This document shows, piece by piece, positions 7,643 through 16,377 of a stretch of 58,076 nucleotides of DNA; positions within the stretch are counted from its first letter, which is position 1; every line of letters starts with the position of its first letter. The DNA lies in assembly GCA_016281915.1 (NCBI GenBank), contig JAEEJO010000002.1, forward strand, positions 1 to 58,076, given 5' to 3'. Made by a program: the position numbers and the translations under genes. This DNA is from Clostridiales bacterium (lineage in GTDB: Bacteria > Bacillota > Clostridia > Oscillospirales > UBA644). Under the pieces are notes generated by a model. The model had not been told where the DNA came from and made no database searches. It saw only the letters and a program-made list of their open reading frames with translations.

Positions 7643-9046
7643 ATGAAAAGGCTGACGGCTTTTTTACTTGTTATTGTTTCCGTTTTTCTTCTCTGCTGCT
7701 GCGGACAGGCAGAAAAAGAGGAGTTTCTTGTAGACTTCGACGATATATCCACGGCAGACAAAGTTGACTATAACGGTTACACGTTCAACGTCTGGTCCAA
7801 TAACCTTGACGGAAATAATGAAGCTCTGTTTTCTTACGTCCCGGGCACTCTCGCTTCAGATCTGCTTTTGCAGCGTATTCGTGATATAGAAAATGAGTTC
7901 AACTGCAAGCTCAATATCCAGACAGACAGAACTGGCAGACTGACCGGAGTAGAACCCATCCTTCTCAGCGGCGCTTACGTCGGTGATGTCATGTTCCTCA
8001 GCTCTCCCGCGCAAAAGATACGCGCAGGGCTTCTTTATCCTCTTGAAGGACTTCAGGAATACATCGACTATAACGACAGCACAAAATACGGCGGTTACGG
8101 TTTCCTTGAAGACGGCCTTTACAACGGCGTCCCGTATATCGTTGCTCCCGTAAGATGGCCGGGCAAACAGGGACAGACGTCGTTCGGCGTTTTTGCAATC
8201 AATGAAAACCTGATCATGCGCTACGGTCTCAACGACCCGCGCGACTATCTTGAAAACGGCGTATGGAACTGGGAAATGTTTGAAAAATGTCTGCCCGAAT
8301 TTACGATCAACGACGGCACGGTCCAAACAAAATCAGTCAACTTCACATGGACGATCCTTGACTTTTGCCTTATGAACGGTGTAAACTATTATGAAGTAGA
8401 TGCAGACGGCATGGCAAAGCCCGCGCTCGATTCCGAACAGCTCAAAGAGGCTCTCGATTTCTGCTCACGGATTTTTACACAGTATTCCGACTGCATATCG
8501 TTCCTCGGTCATGACGCAATGCTCGCACCGTTTAAAAACAACGAAATAGTTATGACTCAGACGGCGGTAAACCACATAATCAGATTTTTGAGCTATGATA
8601 TGGATAACTACGGAATCGTTCCGATGCCCTGCGGTCCTCACGGCACGTACGGCGAATGGGTCAACGCACACTCGGAAAACGACTGCTTCGGAATTTTTTA
8701 CAATACCGAAGACCCAGAGGCATCCGCAAGAATCATCGACCGCTTCTGCGATCCGTTTGACGGATATGAGTCCGATGAAGCTCTTATGGAATTTATGTCG
8801 TATATCTTCTTTGATGATCGTGACGTGGCGCTGCTTATGGAACTGAATAAACATGTTCGCTGGCAATACTGGCCGATAGGTTCTATCGACGATTTCTTCT
8901 CTGCAGCAAAATCTCAGACGCAGAACGGTAAGCCTGCCTCCGAAATTATCGAAAAGTATTCCAGCGGAGCAGTCCAGTCGATCATAAAGCACGTTATACC
9001 GAACGTCGAATTCATAGAGAATTATAAAAAATCACACGGAGAATAA
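7643..9046 (+). CDS. Extracellular solute-binding lipoprotein (sugar ABC family 1-like)
   Basis: 467 residues. The ATG at 7643 follows GAGGTG with 6-nt spacing; a GTG at 7634 is an unlikely alternative. The N-terminus is a lipoprotein signal: MKRLTAFLLVIVSVFLLCCCGQ, a lipobox ending in Cys that anchors the protein to the outer face of the membrane. The mature part resembles large-substrate binding proteins of carbohydrate ABC importers ('YTFNVWSNN', 'IENEFNCKLNI', 'YNGVPYIVAPVRW', 'NGVWNWEMFEKCLPEF'). No permease or ATPase is adjacent; it is a single-gene unit with its own promoter and terminator, so it would have to serve a remote importer or act as a sensor or scaffold. Ligand unknown. Confidence 0.85.
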   Translation: MKRLTAFLLVIVSVFLLCCCGQAEKEEFLVDFDDISTADKVDYNGYTFNVWSNNLDGNNEALFSYVPGTLASDLLLQRIRDIENEFNCKLNIQTDRTGRLTGVEPILLSGAYVGDVMFLSSPAQKIRAGLLYPLEGLQEYIDYNDSTKYGGYGFLEDGLYNGVPYIVAPVRWPGKQGQTSFGVFAINENLIMRYGLNDPRDYLENGVWNWEMFEKCLPEFTINDGTVQTKSVNFTWTILDFCLMNGVNYYEVDADGMAKPALDSEQLKEALDFCSRIFTQYSDCISFLGHDAMLAPFKNNEIVMTQTAVNHIIRFLSYDMDNYGIVPMPCGPHGTYGEWVNAHSENDCFGIFYNTEDPEASARIIDRFCDPFDGYESDEALMEFMSYIFFDDRDVALLMELNKHVRWQYWPIGSIDDFFSAAKSQTQNGKPASEIIEKYSSGAVQSIIKHVIPNVEFIENYKKSHGE

Positions 9047-9053
9047 ACATATA

Positions 9054-9090
9054 AAGAGGCGCGGCCATCACGACCGCGCCTTTTGTTTGT
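9054..9090 (+). terminator. Intrinsic terminator after the lipoprotein gene
   Basis: GGCGCGG (9058-9064) pairs with CCGCGCC (9074-9080) around a 9-nt loop, followed by TTTTGTTTG. Confidence 0.85.
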
Positions 9091-9166
9091 ATCTGAGACT
9101 TTTGAAGAGTTACTGTATTTTTTCTTGACAATCGGTTTATATTGTGCTATACTTCCGGATGAAATC

Positions 9167-10171
9167 TTATTTGAGCACTTCATAAAGAGCATCAAGAAGC
9201 TCTCTTGTGTTTTTGCTGTTGTGTTCCCAGTAGAATACTCCGCCGAAATCGTTGTCAAGCACATACTGTGCCTTGCATGTCATAGATTCGGGGTCGTCGT
9301 AAGAGATGAAAGTGCTTCCGTTGAATACCCACGGTGCCTTTGCCTCGTCGTCCCAGTAGCGAACGTATCCGTTCTTGCCGATATAGTTCTCTTTGATATC
9401 AAGATATCCGGGACCGTAACCCATAGCCTTTTTGGCTATCTGCAGAAAACCGTGGTTTCTGTCGGGAAGATCGTCCGCTTTTCTTGAATAGCTTGCCGCA
9501 CCGAGAAGCAGTTTTTCTTTCGGAACGCCGTAGGAATGGAAAAGACGGAGAGCCTGGTCGCAGCTGTTTCTGAAAACGTCGCCGGTCGATGAGAAAAGCT
9601 GTGTGTGGTGTCCCGCAAGAGCATGAAAACCGCACTTGAGGTCGTAAGTCATTACGTTGATATAGTCAAGATACATCGAAAGCTTGTCAAGCTCCGTGCT
9701 CTCGGCATAATAAAGGTCTGCGCCTGCAGCTATTGTGAGAAGATATCCGTCACCTGCAGCATCAAGATGCGCTCTGAGTATTCTTATAAGCTCGGTGAAG
9801 CGGTATTTGTCTTCGGGGCAGGAGTCCTGACCGTTTGAAGGTACGCAGGGGTATTCCCAGTCAAGGTCGATACCGTCGTAGTTGAGTGTTTTAACTATTC
9901 TTACTGCTTCTTCGCCCATTTTATGCATATACGCTTTGTTTGCGCATACCGATGTGAACGAATTTGACTGTGTCTGAACGAGTGAAAGTATAAATTTCAG
10001 TTCCGGGTTCCATGATTTGTAAAGCGCTATTTTGTCGTTTACATGATGATTGGCATCGATCCTTCCGTCGGGATGGAGACGACCGAAAGCGACGTTGACG
10101 TGAGTAAGCTCTTTGGCATCCTGTTCGGTGAATTCGCCGCTGCCGAGATACGCGATAAGTTTTTTCTTCAT
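9167..10171 (-). CDS. Glycoside hydrolase family 18 protein (chitinase-like), cytosolic
   Basis: 334 residues from ATG 10171, preceded by AAAGGTGG. The GH18 signature DGIDLDWEYP (about residue 120) carries the catalytic Glu and supporting Asp residues; 'LTHVNVAFGRL', 'FILSLVQTQ', 'YINVMTYDL' and the C-terminal 'GGVFYWEHNSKN' fit the barrel strands, including the conserved Trp near the end. There is no signal peptide, so the enzyme should be intracellular and act on imported chito-oligosaccharides or similar GlcNAc-containing saccharides rather than polymer. It is divergent from a sugar isomerase/epimerase gene, with -35 elements overlapping. Confidence 0.9.
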   Translation of the reverse strand: MKKKLIAYLGSGEFTEQDAKELTHVNVAFGRLHPDGRIDANHHVNDKIALYKSWNPELKFILSLVQTQSNSFTSVCANKAYMHKMGEEAVRIVKTLNYDGIDLDWEYPCVPSNGQDSCPEDKYRFTELIRILRAHLDAAGDGYLLTIAAGADLYYAESTELDKLSMYLDYINVMTYDLKCGFHALAGHHTQLFSSTGDVFRNSCDQALRLFHSYGVPKEKLLLGAASYSRKADDLPDRNHGFLQIAKKAMGYGPGYLDIKENYIGKNGYVRYWDDEAKAPWVFNGSTFISYDDPESMTCKAQYVLDNDFGGVFYWEHNSKNTRELLDALYEVLK

Positions 10172-10204
10172 AATATGTCCACCTTTATATATGGGTTTTA
10201 AGTC

Positions 10205-10233
10205 ATATTATCATAATTTTCTTTGTTTGTCAA
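10205..10233 (-). promoter_or_regulatory. Promoter for the GH18 gene
   Basis: Minus strand: TTGACA (10228-10233), 17-nt spacer, TAATAT (10205-10210). Its -35 overlaps that of the divergent promoter at 10227. Confidence 0.6.
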
Positions 10234-10255
10234 GTAAATAAAAATTATTTATTAA
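10227..10255 (+). promoter_or_regulatory. Promoter for the sugar isomerase/epimerase gene
   Basis: TTGTCA (10227-10232), 17 nt, TATTAA (10250-10255). Only about 20 nt from -10 to the ATG at 10276, so the leader is very short. It shares its -35 segment with the GH18 promoter, suggesting joint regulation. Confidence 0.5.
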
Positions 10256-10275
10256 TAATTTCCGGAGGTTATACC

Positions 10276-11091
10276 ATGAGTAAAATGAAAGTCGGTCTGC
10301 AGGTCTTCTCCATAAGAGACGTTGCCGAAAAAGATTTTAAAGGAGCTATGCTCAAAGTAAAAGAGATCGGATATGACGGCGTAGAGCTCGCAGGTCTTTA
10401 CGGAGTTCCCGCCGAAGAGATCCGCGCCATTCTCGATGAGGTCGGACTTGAGGCCATTTCCGCGCACGTAGGCTTCGGCGAACTTGTAAACGATCTTGAC
10501 GGCACGGTCAAAGCATACAAAACGATCGGCGTAAAATTTATCGCTCTTCCGTTTATGGGCGAAAACGATCTTCCCATGTCCGATAACTGGGAAAAGAATC
10601 TTCAGCATATCATCAGCATAAGCGAAAAATGCAGGGAAAACGGAATTACGCTTCTTTATCATAACCATGATACCGAATATAAGAAAATGCCCGACGGTAT
10701 GTATATAGAAGACTTCCTTTTCAAATCAGCAGGCCTTGATAAAATGAAACCCGAATTCGATACCTGCTGGGTCCGTGTTGCCGGAGAGGATCCCGTTGAA
10801 TACATCAAAAAATACAAGGGTTATGTTCAGGTCGTTCATCTTAAAGACTTTGTCGGCTCAAAAACGGCGAATATGTACGAGCTTATAGGCACAGACAAAA
10901 AAGCTGACGTGACCGAGGCTTTCAAGTTCCGTCCGGTCGGATACGGCGTTCAGGATTTCCCGTCTATAATCAAAGCTTCCGAGGAAGTAGGCGCGGAATG
11001 GCTTATAGTCGAGCAGGATAACTCATACGAAACACCGTCTCTTGAAGCTGCAAAGATGAGCAGAGATTATCTGAAGAGCATCTATCGCTGA
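10276..11091 (+). CDS. Sugar phosphate isomerase/epimerase (xylose-isomerase-like TIM barrel)
   Basis: 271 residues; GGAGG lies 7 nt before ATG 10276. AP-endonuclease-2/IolE-type barrel: 'KVGLQVFSIRD' (strand 1), 'KEIGYDGVELAG', 'ISAHVGF', 'LLYHNHDTEY' (metal-binding His), 'PEFDTCWVRVAGEDP', 'VHLKDF' and 'WLIVEQDNSYETP', the last supplying the conserved catalytic Glu. The family interconverts sugars, inositols and sugar acids with a divalent metal; the specific substrate is not predictable. It is divergent from the GH18 gene, consistent with a small carbohydrate-use locus. Confidence 0.88.
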   Translation: MSKMKVGLQVFSIRDVAEKDFKGAMLKVKEIGYDGVELAGLYGVPAEEIRAILDEVGLEAISAHVGFGELVNDLDGTVKAYKTIGVKFIALPFMGENDLPMSDNWEKNLQHIISISEKCRENGITLLYHNHDTEYKKMPDGMYIEDFLFKSAGLDKMKPEFDTCWVRVAGEDPVEYIKKYKGYVQVVHLKDFVGSKTANMYELIGTDKKADVTEAFKFRPVGYGVQDFPSIIKASEEVGAEWLIVEQDNSYETPSLEAAKMSRDYLKSIYR

Positions 11092-11204
11092 GAAATTTAA
11101 TGCAAAAGAGGGGATTCGTTCTTTCCTTCAATGCGGGGCACAGACACCGTCGGCGAAGGATACATCAGATACGGAGCCACTTACGGTTATTCCCGATAAT
11201 AAAT

Positions 11205-11250
11205 AAAAAAACCGCATCAACGGCAGATTCGTTGATGCGGTGTATTGTTT
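11205..11250. terminator. Bidirectional intrinsic terminator
   Basis: A 12-bp perfect stem (11211-11222 with 11230-11241; ACCGCATCAACG / CGTTGATGCGGT) and 7-nt loop. On the minus strand it is followed by TTTTTTATTT, so it mainly serves the histidine kinase gene; the plus side has a weaker T-rich tract. Confidence 0.88.
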
Positions 11251-11252
11251 AT

Positions 11253-12314
11253 TTACGCGGGAACGGATACGGTAAAGGTCGTTTTTCCGTCTTTGCACGA
11301 TACGCCAACGGTGCCTTTGTGAAGCTCAACTATCCTTTTTACCACCGCCAGCCCGACTCCGTTGCCTTCTGACGAATGGGATTCATCAGACTGATAAAAC
11401 TTCTCAAACACTTTTTTCCTTGATTCTTCGGGTATTTCTGTACCGTAATTCGAAATGGCTGTACTGATTGCTACCGCCTCTTTTTTTATCTCGATTTCGA
11501 CCGTTCCCGAGGCTTCCGAGAACTTTATGGCGTTGTCAATAATGTTTATCCATACCTGCTTCATCATTTCTTCATTGGCGGTAATATAGTATTCTTCTTC
11601 AGGCAGAGAAAAAACTATGTCCTTTTTGCTCCATTTGCTTTCAAGCATCAGCACGCAGTTTCGCAGCTGTTCTGTAAGATTGAAATTCGCTACATCGGTA
11701 AGGATCGTCTGATTCTCTACTTTCGAAAGGTTGAGCACGTTCGTTGCCATCTGCGAAAGACGCAATGATTCTTCTTCGATTATGTTCAGACAGTCGTTTC
11801 TGTATTCATCGCTTATATTCCCGCGTTTAAGTAGCCTTGCAAAACCGAGTATCGAAACTATCGGCGTTTTGAATTCATGCGAAAAATTATTGATAAAGTC
11901 CGAACGCATCATTTCCGTCTGCTCAAGCTCTGCCGCCATACGGTTAAAGCTGTCCGTAAGCTCTACTACCGAAGGATGCTTTGCCAGCACGCCTTTGAAT
12001 GAGAGCCTTACCGAATAGTCCCCAGATGCGAGCCTGTTCATTGCGTTGAGTATCTTGTTTACTGTCTTGATCGGAAAACGAAGCGATACAAACGTAAAAA
12101 CAGTTCCTATGCCCATGCTTATGAGCACCATATCCCTGAAAAGAGTCCATGCGTCAAGTGCGTTTTCGCCCACTCTCAGCGTGTCTCTGTTGATCAGAAA
12201 GAATACAATTACGCCAACGGCAACGGCGGTTATAACAAGGATCATCAGCACGAATGCCGAAAAGGAAAGCATCAGCGAGAATCTGTGCTTATATTTGTCG
12301 TAATTTTTTTTCAT
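11253..12314 (-). CDS. Sensor histidine kinase
   Basis: 353 residues, inner-membrane two-component kinase. Two membrane helices (about residues 11-38 and 57-80) flank only about 20 residues, so there is almost no extracytoplasmic sensor. A HAMP domain follows ('INKILNAMNRLASGDYSVRL'). The H-box is FSHEFKTP (phospho-acceptor His), then the ATPase motifs: N-box INIIDNAIKFSE, F-box FEKFYQSDESHS and G-box EGNGVGLAVVKRIVELHKG. Its start overlaps the response regulator stop by 4 nt (ATGA), so the two are coupled. The signal is probably sensed within the membrane or cell envelope; such short-sensor kinases often detect cell-wall stress, an inference here. Confidence 0.94.
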   Translation of the reverse strand: MKKNYDKYKHRFSLMLSFSAFVLMILVITAVAVGVIVFFLINRDTLRVGENALDAWTLFRDMVLISMGIGTVFTFVSLRFPIKTVNKILNAMNRLASGDYSVRLSFKGVLAKHPSVVELTDSFNRMAAELEQTEMMRSDFINNFSHEFKTPIVSILGFARLLKRGNISDEYRNDCLNIIEEESLRLSQMATNVLNLSKVENQTILTDVANFNLTEQLRNCVLMLESKWSKKDIVFSLPEEEYYITANEEMMKQVWINIIDNAIKFSEASGTVEIEIKKEAVAISTAISNYGTEIPEESRKKVFEKFYQSDESHSSEGNGVGLAVVKRIVELHKGTVGVSCKDGKTTFTVSVPA

Positions 12315-12985
12315 ACTCTTTTTACCGCCTTATAACCGAGTCCGCGAACGGATTCTATCTCAAACTCGTTCCATCCTTCAAAATGCTTGCGAAGTCTGCC
12401 TATATGGACAGTGACAGTCTCCCAGCCCGTATCGCTTTCCGCTCCCCATATCTCGTCCATAAGCTGAATTCTCGTAAATATCTTGCCGGGGTAGGAGAGC
12501 AGCTTGTATAAAAGCTGAAATTCCTTCTGAGGCAGTTGAACAACCTCGTCTTTTCTCGAAACCGTCAGACTGTCGTAATCAATCGTGACGTCTCCGATAA
12601 CTATTTTTCTCTCGCTTGCGATCTTCGCGCGCCTGAGAAGAGCCTTTATTCGCAGGATCATTTCCATTTCATCAATCGGCTTTGTAATGTAATCGTCCGA
12701 GCCCGAAAGAAATCCCTTATGTCTGTCGGCGGGCAGCTGCTTTGCGGAGACCATAAGAACAGGAAGATAATTGTTTGACTCACGAAGCTCTCTTGTAAAC
12801 GCATAACCGTCCATGTTCGGCATCATAACGTCCAGGACTACAAGATCTATATATTCCTTATCCATTATTTCAAGCGCTTCCAGACCGTCTGCAGCCGTAA
12901 AAACGGTATAGCTTTCTGCTTCAAGGACCGCGCTTATATATTTTCTCGTGTTCTTATCGTCATCAACAACAAGAATATGAAACAT
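12311..12985 (-). CDS. OmpR/PhoB-family response regulator
   Basis: 224 residues. Receiver domain residues 1-115: DDD near the start, phospho-acceptor Asp in VVLDVMMPNMDGY (about residue 53), signalling Ser in LMVSAKQ, Lys in DDYITKPID. C-terminal winged-helix domain: LPQKEFQLLYKLLSYPGKIFTRIQLMDEIWG ... TVTVHIGRLRKHFE ... ESVRGLGYKAV. First gene of a two-gene unit with the kinase. No strong consensus promoter is evident between it and the suf terminator at 13049. Targets unknown. Confidence 0.95.
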   Translation of the reverse strand: MFHILVVDDDKNTRKYISAVLEAESYTVFTAADGLEALEIMDKEYIDLVVLDVMMPNMDGYAFTRELRESNNYLPVLMVSAKQLPADRHKGFLSGSDDYITKPIDEMEMILRIKALLRRAKIASERKIVIGDVTIDYDSLTVSRKDEVVQLPQKEFQLLYKLLSYPGKIFTRIQLMDEIWGAESDTGWETVTVHIGRLRKHFEGWNEFEIESVRGLGYKAVKRV

Positions 12986-13048
12986 CTGTTTTTCCCTCCA
13001 TGAACGCTTCCCGATTCTATCTTTGTGATTCGTTCTTTATATCTGCAA

Positions 13049-13072
13049 AGGATCCCGCTTTTGCGGGATCCG
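13049..13072 (-). terminator. Hairpin terminator between suf operon and response regulator
   Basis: GGATCCCGC (13050-13058) pairs with GCGGGATCC (13063-13071) around TTTT; CTTTGCAGAT follows on the minus strand, a weak T tract. It lies just after the sufB stop. Confidence 0.6.
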
Positions 13073-13088
13073 ATCGTTTAAAATGACT

Positions 13089-14012
13089 TTATGCAAGAAA
13101 TCCGTTTATTATCTCTTCTTCTGCTTCGTGTTCGGTAAGCCCCAGCGTCATCAGTTTTATCAGCTGTTCTCCCGCTATCTTCCCGATTGCCGCTTCATGA
13201 ACGAGCGCCGCATCAACGTGCCTTGCTTCAAGAGACGGGACGGCAAGTATTGTGCCGTTATCCATTATTATTGAGTCGCACTCGGTATGTCCTTTGCAGG
13301 GCGCAAACCCGGCGATACAAGCGTCGAATTTCTGTGTTGAACTGTCTCTTGCAACGCTTCTTGATACAACGTCCGCGGTCGCGCCTTCTTCAAGCAGGCT
13401 TACTTTATACGTGCTTACCGCGTTCTGGACGCCGTGAGTCATCAGTCGCTCTCTTACGATCAGCGATGAACCCTTTTTCATCTCAGCAATGGTCGACCGA
13501 ACCGTGGAATCAACGCCTTTTATCTGCGCCATTTCCATTTCCATGTGACTATCTTCATCCATGTATACTTCCGTCACGGGGTTGAGTATCCTTTTCCCCG
13601 ATCCGTCGCCCGAACCGTAGTGCTTTTCAACGTAACGTACTTTCGCGCCGCGCTCAACAAAAAATCTGTGTATTCCGTCGTGCTGAGAATCCTGATTTCC
13701 GCAGTTGTCTATTCCGCAGCCCGCAACTATCGTCACGTCAGCGCCTTCGCCTACGTAAAAATCGTTGTAAACAGTCTCTTTAAGGCCGCTCTTTGAGAGA
13801 ACGACGGGAATATGCACGCTTTCGTTTTTTGTCCCGGGCATAATATGAATGTCTATTCCCGAACCGTCGGCTTTGGAGCGTATGTCTATATTGGCGGTAG
13901 TGTTTCTGCTTTCGGTTGCTCCGTTTATTCGAAAGTTGTATGCGCCCATCGGCACTTTATGAAGATCCGCGACCTCCGCAAGAATCTTTTTCTGTATATC
14001 GTTCAACGCCAT
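13089..14012 (-). CDS. sufB: SufB/SufD-family Fe-S cluster scaffold (compact form)
   Basis: 307 residues, much shorter than classical SufB (about 470) or SufD (about 420), containing only the beta-helix core and C-terminal region: 'VPVVLSKSGLKETVYNDFYVGEGADVTIVAGCGIDNC', 'DGIHRFFVERGAKVRYVEKHYG', 'SRSVARDSSTQKFDACIAGFAPCKGHTECDSIIMD', 'ALVHEAAIGKIAGEQLIKLMTLGLTEHEAEEEIINGFL'. The last block is diagnostic for the SufBD family. It is paired only with a SufC-like ATPase (12 nt upstream); no sufD, sufS or sufU is adjacent. The arrangement matches the minimal two-gene SUF-related (SMS-like) systems of anaerobes and archaea. Conserved Cys, Glu and His residues are present. Symbol given by homology. 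Confidence 0.85.
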   Translation of the reverse strand: MALNDIQKKILAEVADLHKVPMGAYNFRINGATESRNTTANIDIRSKADGSGIDIHIMPGTKNESVHIPVVLSKSGLKETVYNDFYVGEGADVTIVAGCGIDNCGNQDSQHDGIHRFFVERGAKVRYVEKHYGSGDGSGKRILNPVTEVYMDEDSHMEMEMAQIKGVDSTVRSTIAEMKKGSSLIVRERLMTHGVQNAVSTYKVSLLEEGATADVVSRSVARDSSTQKFDACIAGFAPCKGHTECDSIIMDNGTILAVPSLEARHVDAALVHEAAIGKIAGEQLIKLMTLGLTEHEAEEEIINGFLA

Positions 14013-14024
14013 GCCGTTCTCTCC

Positions 14025-14756
14025 TTATCTCAGCCGTGTGCACGTTTCCTGTGCGGCTTCCGTTCCGATCAGTGTCGGAAAAATATCTTCTTTTTTGCCG
14101 TATTTTTCTATCGTTCCGTCAGCAAGAACGGCGATTTCGTCGGCTATCTCAAGAATACGCTCCTGATGTGAGATGATTATCATAGAGCTGTCGTTTATCT
14201 TTTCTCTCATCGATCTGAAAACACGGATCAGATTCTGAAAGCTCCACAGGTCGATGCCTGCTTCCGGTTCGTCAAAAACCGAGAGCCTGCTCTGACGTGC
14301 AAGAACAGTTGCTATCTCTATACGTTTTATCTCTCCGCCCGAAAGAGACGCGTTAGCCTCTCTGCTTATGTAGTCCCTTGCGCAAAGTCCTACCTCCGAG
14401 AGATATTCACAGGCTGCCGAAGGTGTTATTTTCTTGCCGGACGCTATACGAAGAAGATCGTAAACCGTTATCCCCTTGAAACGCACGGGAGCCTGAAAAG
14501 CAAACCCGATGCCTGCTTTTGCCCTGTCGGTAATATCCATATCGGTGATGTCTTGTCCGTCAAGAAGTATCTTTCCTCCTGTCGGCTTTTCTATTCCCGC
14601 AATAAGTTTTGCAAGCGTGGTTTTACCGCTGCCGTTCGGACCGGTTATAACCGTGAACGTTCTGTCTTTCACGGTCAGATTGAGATTTCGTATTATATCT
14701 TTCGTTTTTCCGTCTTCGGACTTTACCGAAAAAGAAATGTTTTTTAATTCGAGCAT
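14025..14756 (-). CDS. sufC: SufC-like Fe-S assembly ATPase
   Basis: 243-residue ABC-type ATPase without a transporter partner. Walker A GPNGSGKTT (about residue 39), Q-loop FAFQAPVRFKGITV, signature LSGGEIKRIEIATVLAR, Walker B LSVFDEPEAGIDLWSF, H-loop IIISHQERI. 'FAFQ.P..F.G' and 'FDEPEAGIDLW' are typical of SufC rather than of importers. It forms a two-gene operon with the compact SufB and would drive cluster assembly by ATP-dependent remodelling of that scaffold. A possible minus-strand -10 TATAAT lies at 14788-14793 with a poor -35. Confidence 0.88.
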   Translation of the reverse strand: MLELKNISFSVKSEDGKTKDIIRNLNLTVKDRTFTVITGPNGSGKTTLAKLIAGIEKPTGGKILLDGQDITDMDITDRAKAGIGFAFQAPVRFKGITVYDLLRIASGKKITPSAACEYLSEVGLCARDYISREANASLSGGEIKRIEIATVLARQSRLSVFDEPEAGIDLWSFQNLIRVFRSMREKINDSSMIIISHQERILEIADEIAVLADGTIEKYGKKEDIFPTLIGTEAAQETCTRLR

Positions 14757-14904
14757 TGAAATACCTCTTATTTTTTCTTATCACGTTATTATATCACAAA
14801 AAACGCATTTTGAAAAGGGGGCAGAAGACGTATATCCGTTTTTTTATCTTTTTTTCGGAATTTGGCAACAATTCACTGCCCTGTAAGAGGTGACCGGTCA
14901 TAGC

Positions 14905-14933
14905 TTGAAAAAGTCACAATTCGATGATATCAT
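14905..14933 (+). promoter_or_regulatory. Probable promoter for the esterase-like gene
   Basis: TTGAAA (14905-14910), 17 nt, TATCAT (14928-14933), about 65 nt upstream of ATG 14998. A short hairpin (ATAGTC ... GACTAT, about 14953-14968) lies in the leader. Confidence 0.5.
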
Positions 14934-14997
14934 ATTTTTTGACGTTACACAATAGTCGTTTGACTATCATCATCGCCGTCATGAAACGGAAAAATCT

Positions 14998-15642
14998 ATG
15001 AAAAAATATGAATTCGGCAGAAAGAACGCGCCATTCCTGCTTGTCCAGACAACCGACGAAAGCGGGCTTTATTCGATCGACAGCGAAATAGAGATCATCA
15101 GAAAGATAACGGAGATCGATTTCAGGCTTTTTGTATTTACGGTAGATGACTGGAACAGGGATCTTTCTCCTTATAATGCGCAGGCTGTCTTTCGCGGACA
15201 GGATTTCGGCAACGGAGGACAGGAGACGCTTGATGCGATACTTAAGGAATTAAAAAGCATCTCCGTTCCCGTATTTATCGGCGGATACTCTCTTTCGGGA
15301 CTTTTTGCTCTCTGGTCTGCCTGTCGCTGCAATGCGTTTTCCGGCGTGGCTGCAGCCTCTCCGTCGGTCTGGTTTCCCGGATTTACGGACTATATGCAAA
15401 CAAACACGGTAAACGCCAGTAAAGTCTACCTCAGTCTCGGAAAAAAAGAACCGGCATCATCAAACCCGGTTCTTGCTTCGGTAGGGGATTGCATGGAAAA
15501 AGCTCAGAAGGTTCTTGCCGAAAAAAACGTTGAATGCTTTTTTGAGTGGAACGAGGGCGGCCATTTCAGGGATCCCGAGCTGAGAACAGCAAAGGCATTT
15601 TCATGGCTTCTTGAAAATACCCGTTTATACGGAGAAAAATGA
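14998..15642 (+). CDS. Alpha/beta hydrolase (esterase-like)
   Basis: 214 residues, cytosolic. The nucleophile elbow is GGYSLSGLFALW (about residue 100), within a short alpha/beta-hydrolase core; 'VAAASPSVWFPGF' and 'KVYLSLGKKEPASSNP' match the esterase-D/enterochelin-esterase-like family, and the likely catalytic His is in NEGGHFRDPE near the C-terminus. It is cotranscribed with the next gene (4-nt ATGA overlap at 15639). The substrate is unknown; the absence of a signal peptide argues for an intracellular ester. Confidence 0.75.
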   Translation: MKKYEFGRKNAPFLLVQTTDESGLYSIDSEIEIIRKITEIDFRLFVFTVDDWNRDLSPYNAQAVFRGQDFGNGGQETLDAILKELKSISVPVFIGGYSLSGLFALWSACRCNAFSGVAAASPSVWFPGFTDYMQTNTVNASKVYLSLGKKEPASSNPVLASVGDCMEKAQKVLAEKNVECFFEWNEGGHFRDPELRTAKAFSWLLENTRLYGEK

Positions 15643-16331
15643 TTATGAAAAATACGGAGTTCATTTTTTATATACGTTCGGGAAAAGACCTTGTCGAGGC
15701 GGTTGACGCCTTCGGTTTCGTTCCTCTCTTCGCAGGGATCATTCCCGGTTTTTCAGTAGAAGAACACGTCGATCCTGAAAGATGGTTTGCAGAAGGCAAA
15801 GAGGGTGTCTGGGAATGGAAAGGCCCCGTTATACGGGATTGCGGATGTGCGTACGGTAAATTTCTTGAAAACAAATCGGTTTTTATCAGCAAAGAATGGT
15901 TCCCCGATTTTGCAAACTACCGCCGCGACGGCTACGACTTTGATTCAAGGTGTGATGAGGGACTCGTCTTTTACCGCGATAAAGATCTTTATGAGCTTCT
16001 CGAATCCAACGCTCCCGTCCTTTCAAAAAGGCTGAAAATGCTCGGAAATTACGGTAAAGACGGGAAAAAGGGCTTTGATACGTCTATGAACCGCCTGCAG
16101 TCGCAGTGCTACGTTCTTATCAGCGATTTCATATATGAAAAAACAAAAGACGGCAATACGTTCGGATGGGGCGTAGCGGAATACTCAACTCCGGAAAAAT
16201 TTTTCGGTAGCTGTTTCAGGGAAAACGTCTACGTTCGCTCTCCGCAGGAATCGTATGAAAAAATCATGGACCATCTTCACTCCCTTTTTCCGTCGGTAAA
16301 AGAGGAAATTCTGAAAAAAGTATTGAAATAA
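15639..16331 (+). CDS. AlkZ-related winged-helix protein (putative)
   Basis: 230 residues. The start overlaps the upstream stop (ATGA); an alternative ATG is at 15645. Blocks such as 'RRDGYDFDSRCDEGLVFYRDKDLYELL', 'GKDGKKGFDTSMNRLQSQCYVLISDF' and 'FGWGVAEYSTPEKFFG' resemble the family called AlkZ-related, relatives of the winged-helix DNA glycosylases AlkZ/YcaQ. I do not see the QxQ/QxD catalytic motif of true AlkZ, so glycosylase activity is uncertain. It is coupled to the esterase-like gene. Family memory-based call; moderate confidence. Confidence 0.55.
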   Translation: MIMKNTEFIFYIRSGKDLVEAVDAFGFVPLFAGIIPGFSVEEHVDPERWFAEGKEGVWEWKGPVIRDCGCAYGKFLENKSVFISKEWFPDFANYRRDGYDFDSRCDEGLVFYRDKDLYELLESNAPVLSKRLKMLGNYGKDGKKGFDTSMNRLQSQCYVLISDFIYEKTKDGNTFGWGVAEYSTPEKFFGSCFRENVYVRSPQESYEKIMDHLHSLFPSVKEEILKKVLK

Positions 16332-16377
16332 CTTGTCTGCGCCCGATCATCCTGCTTCTGTACCCACATATAGCGAT

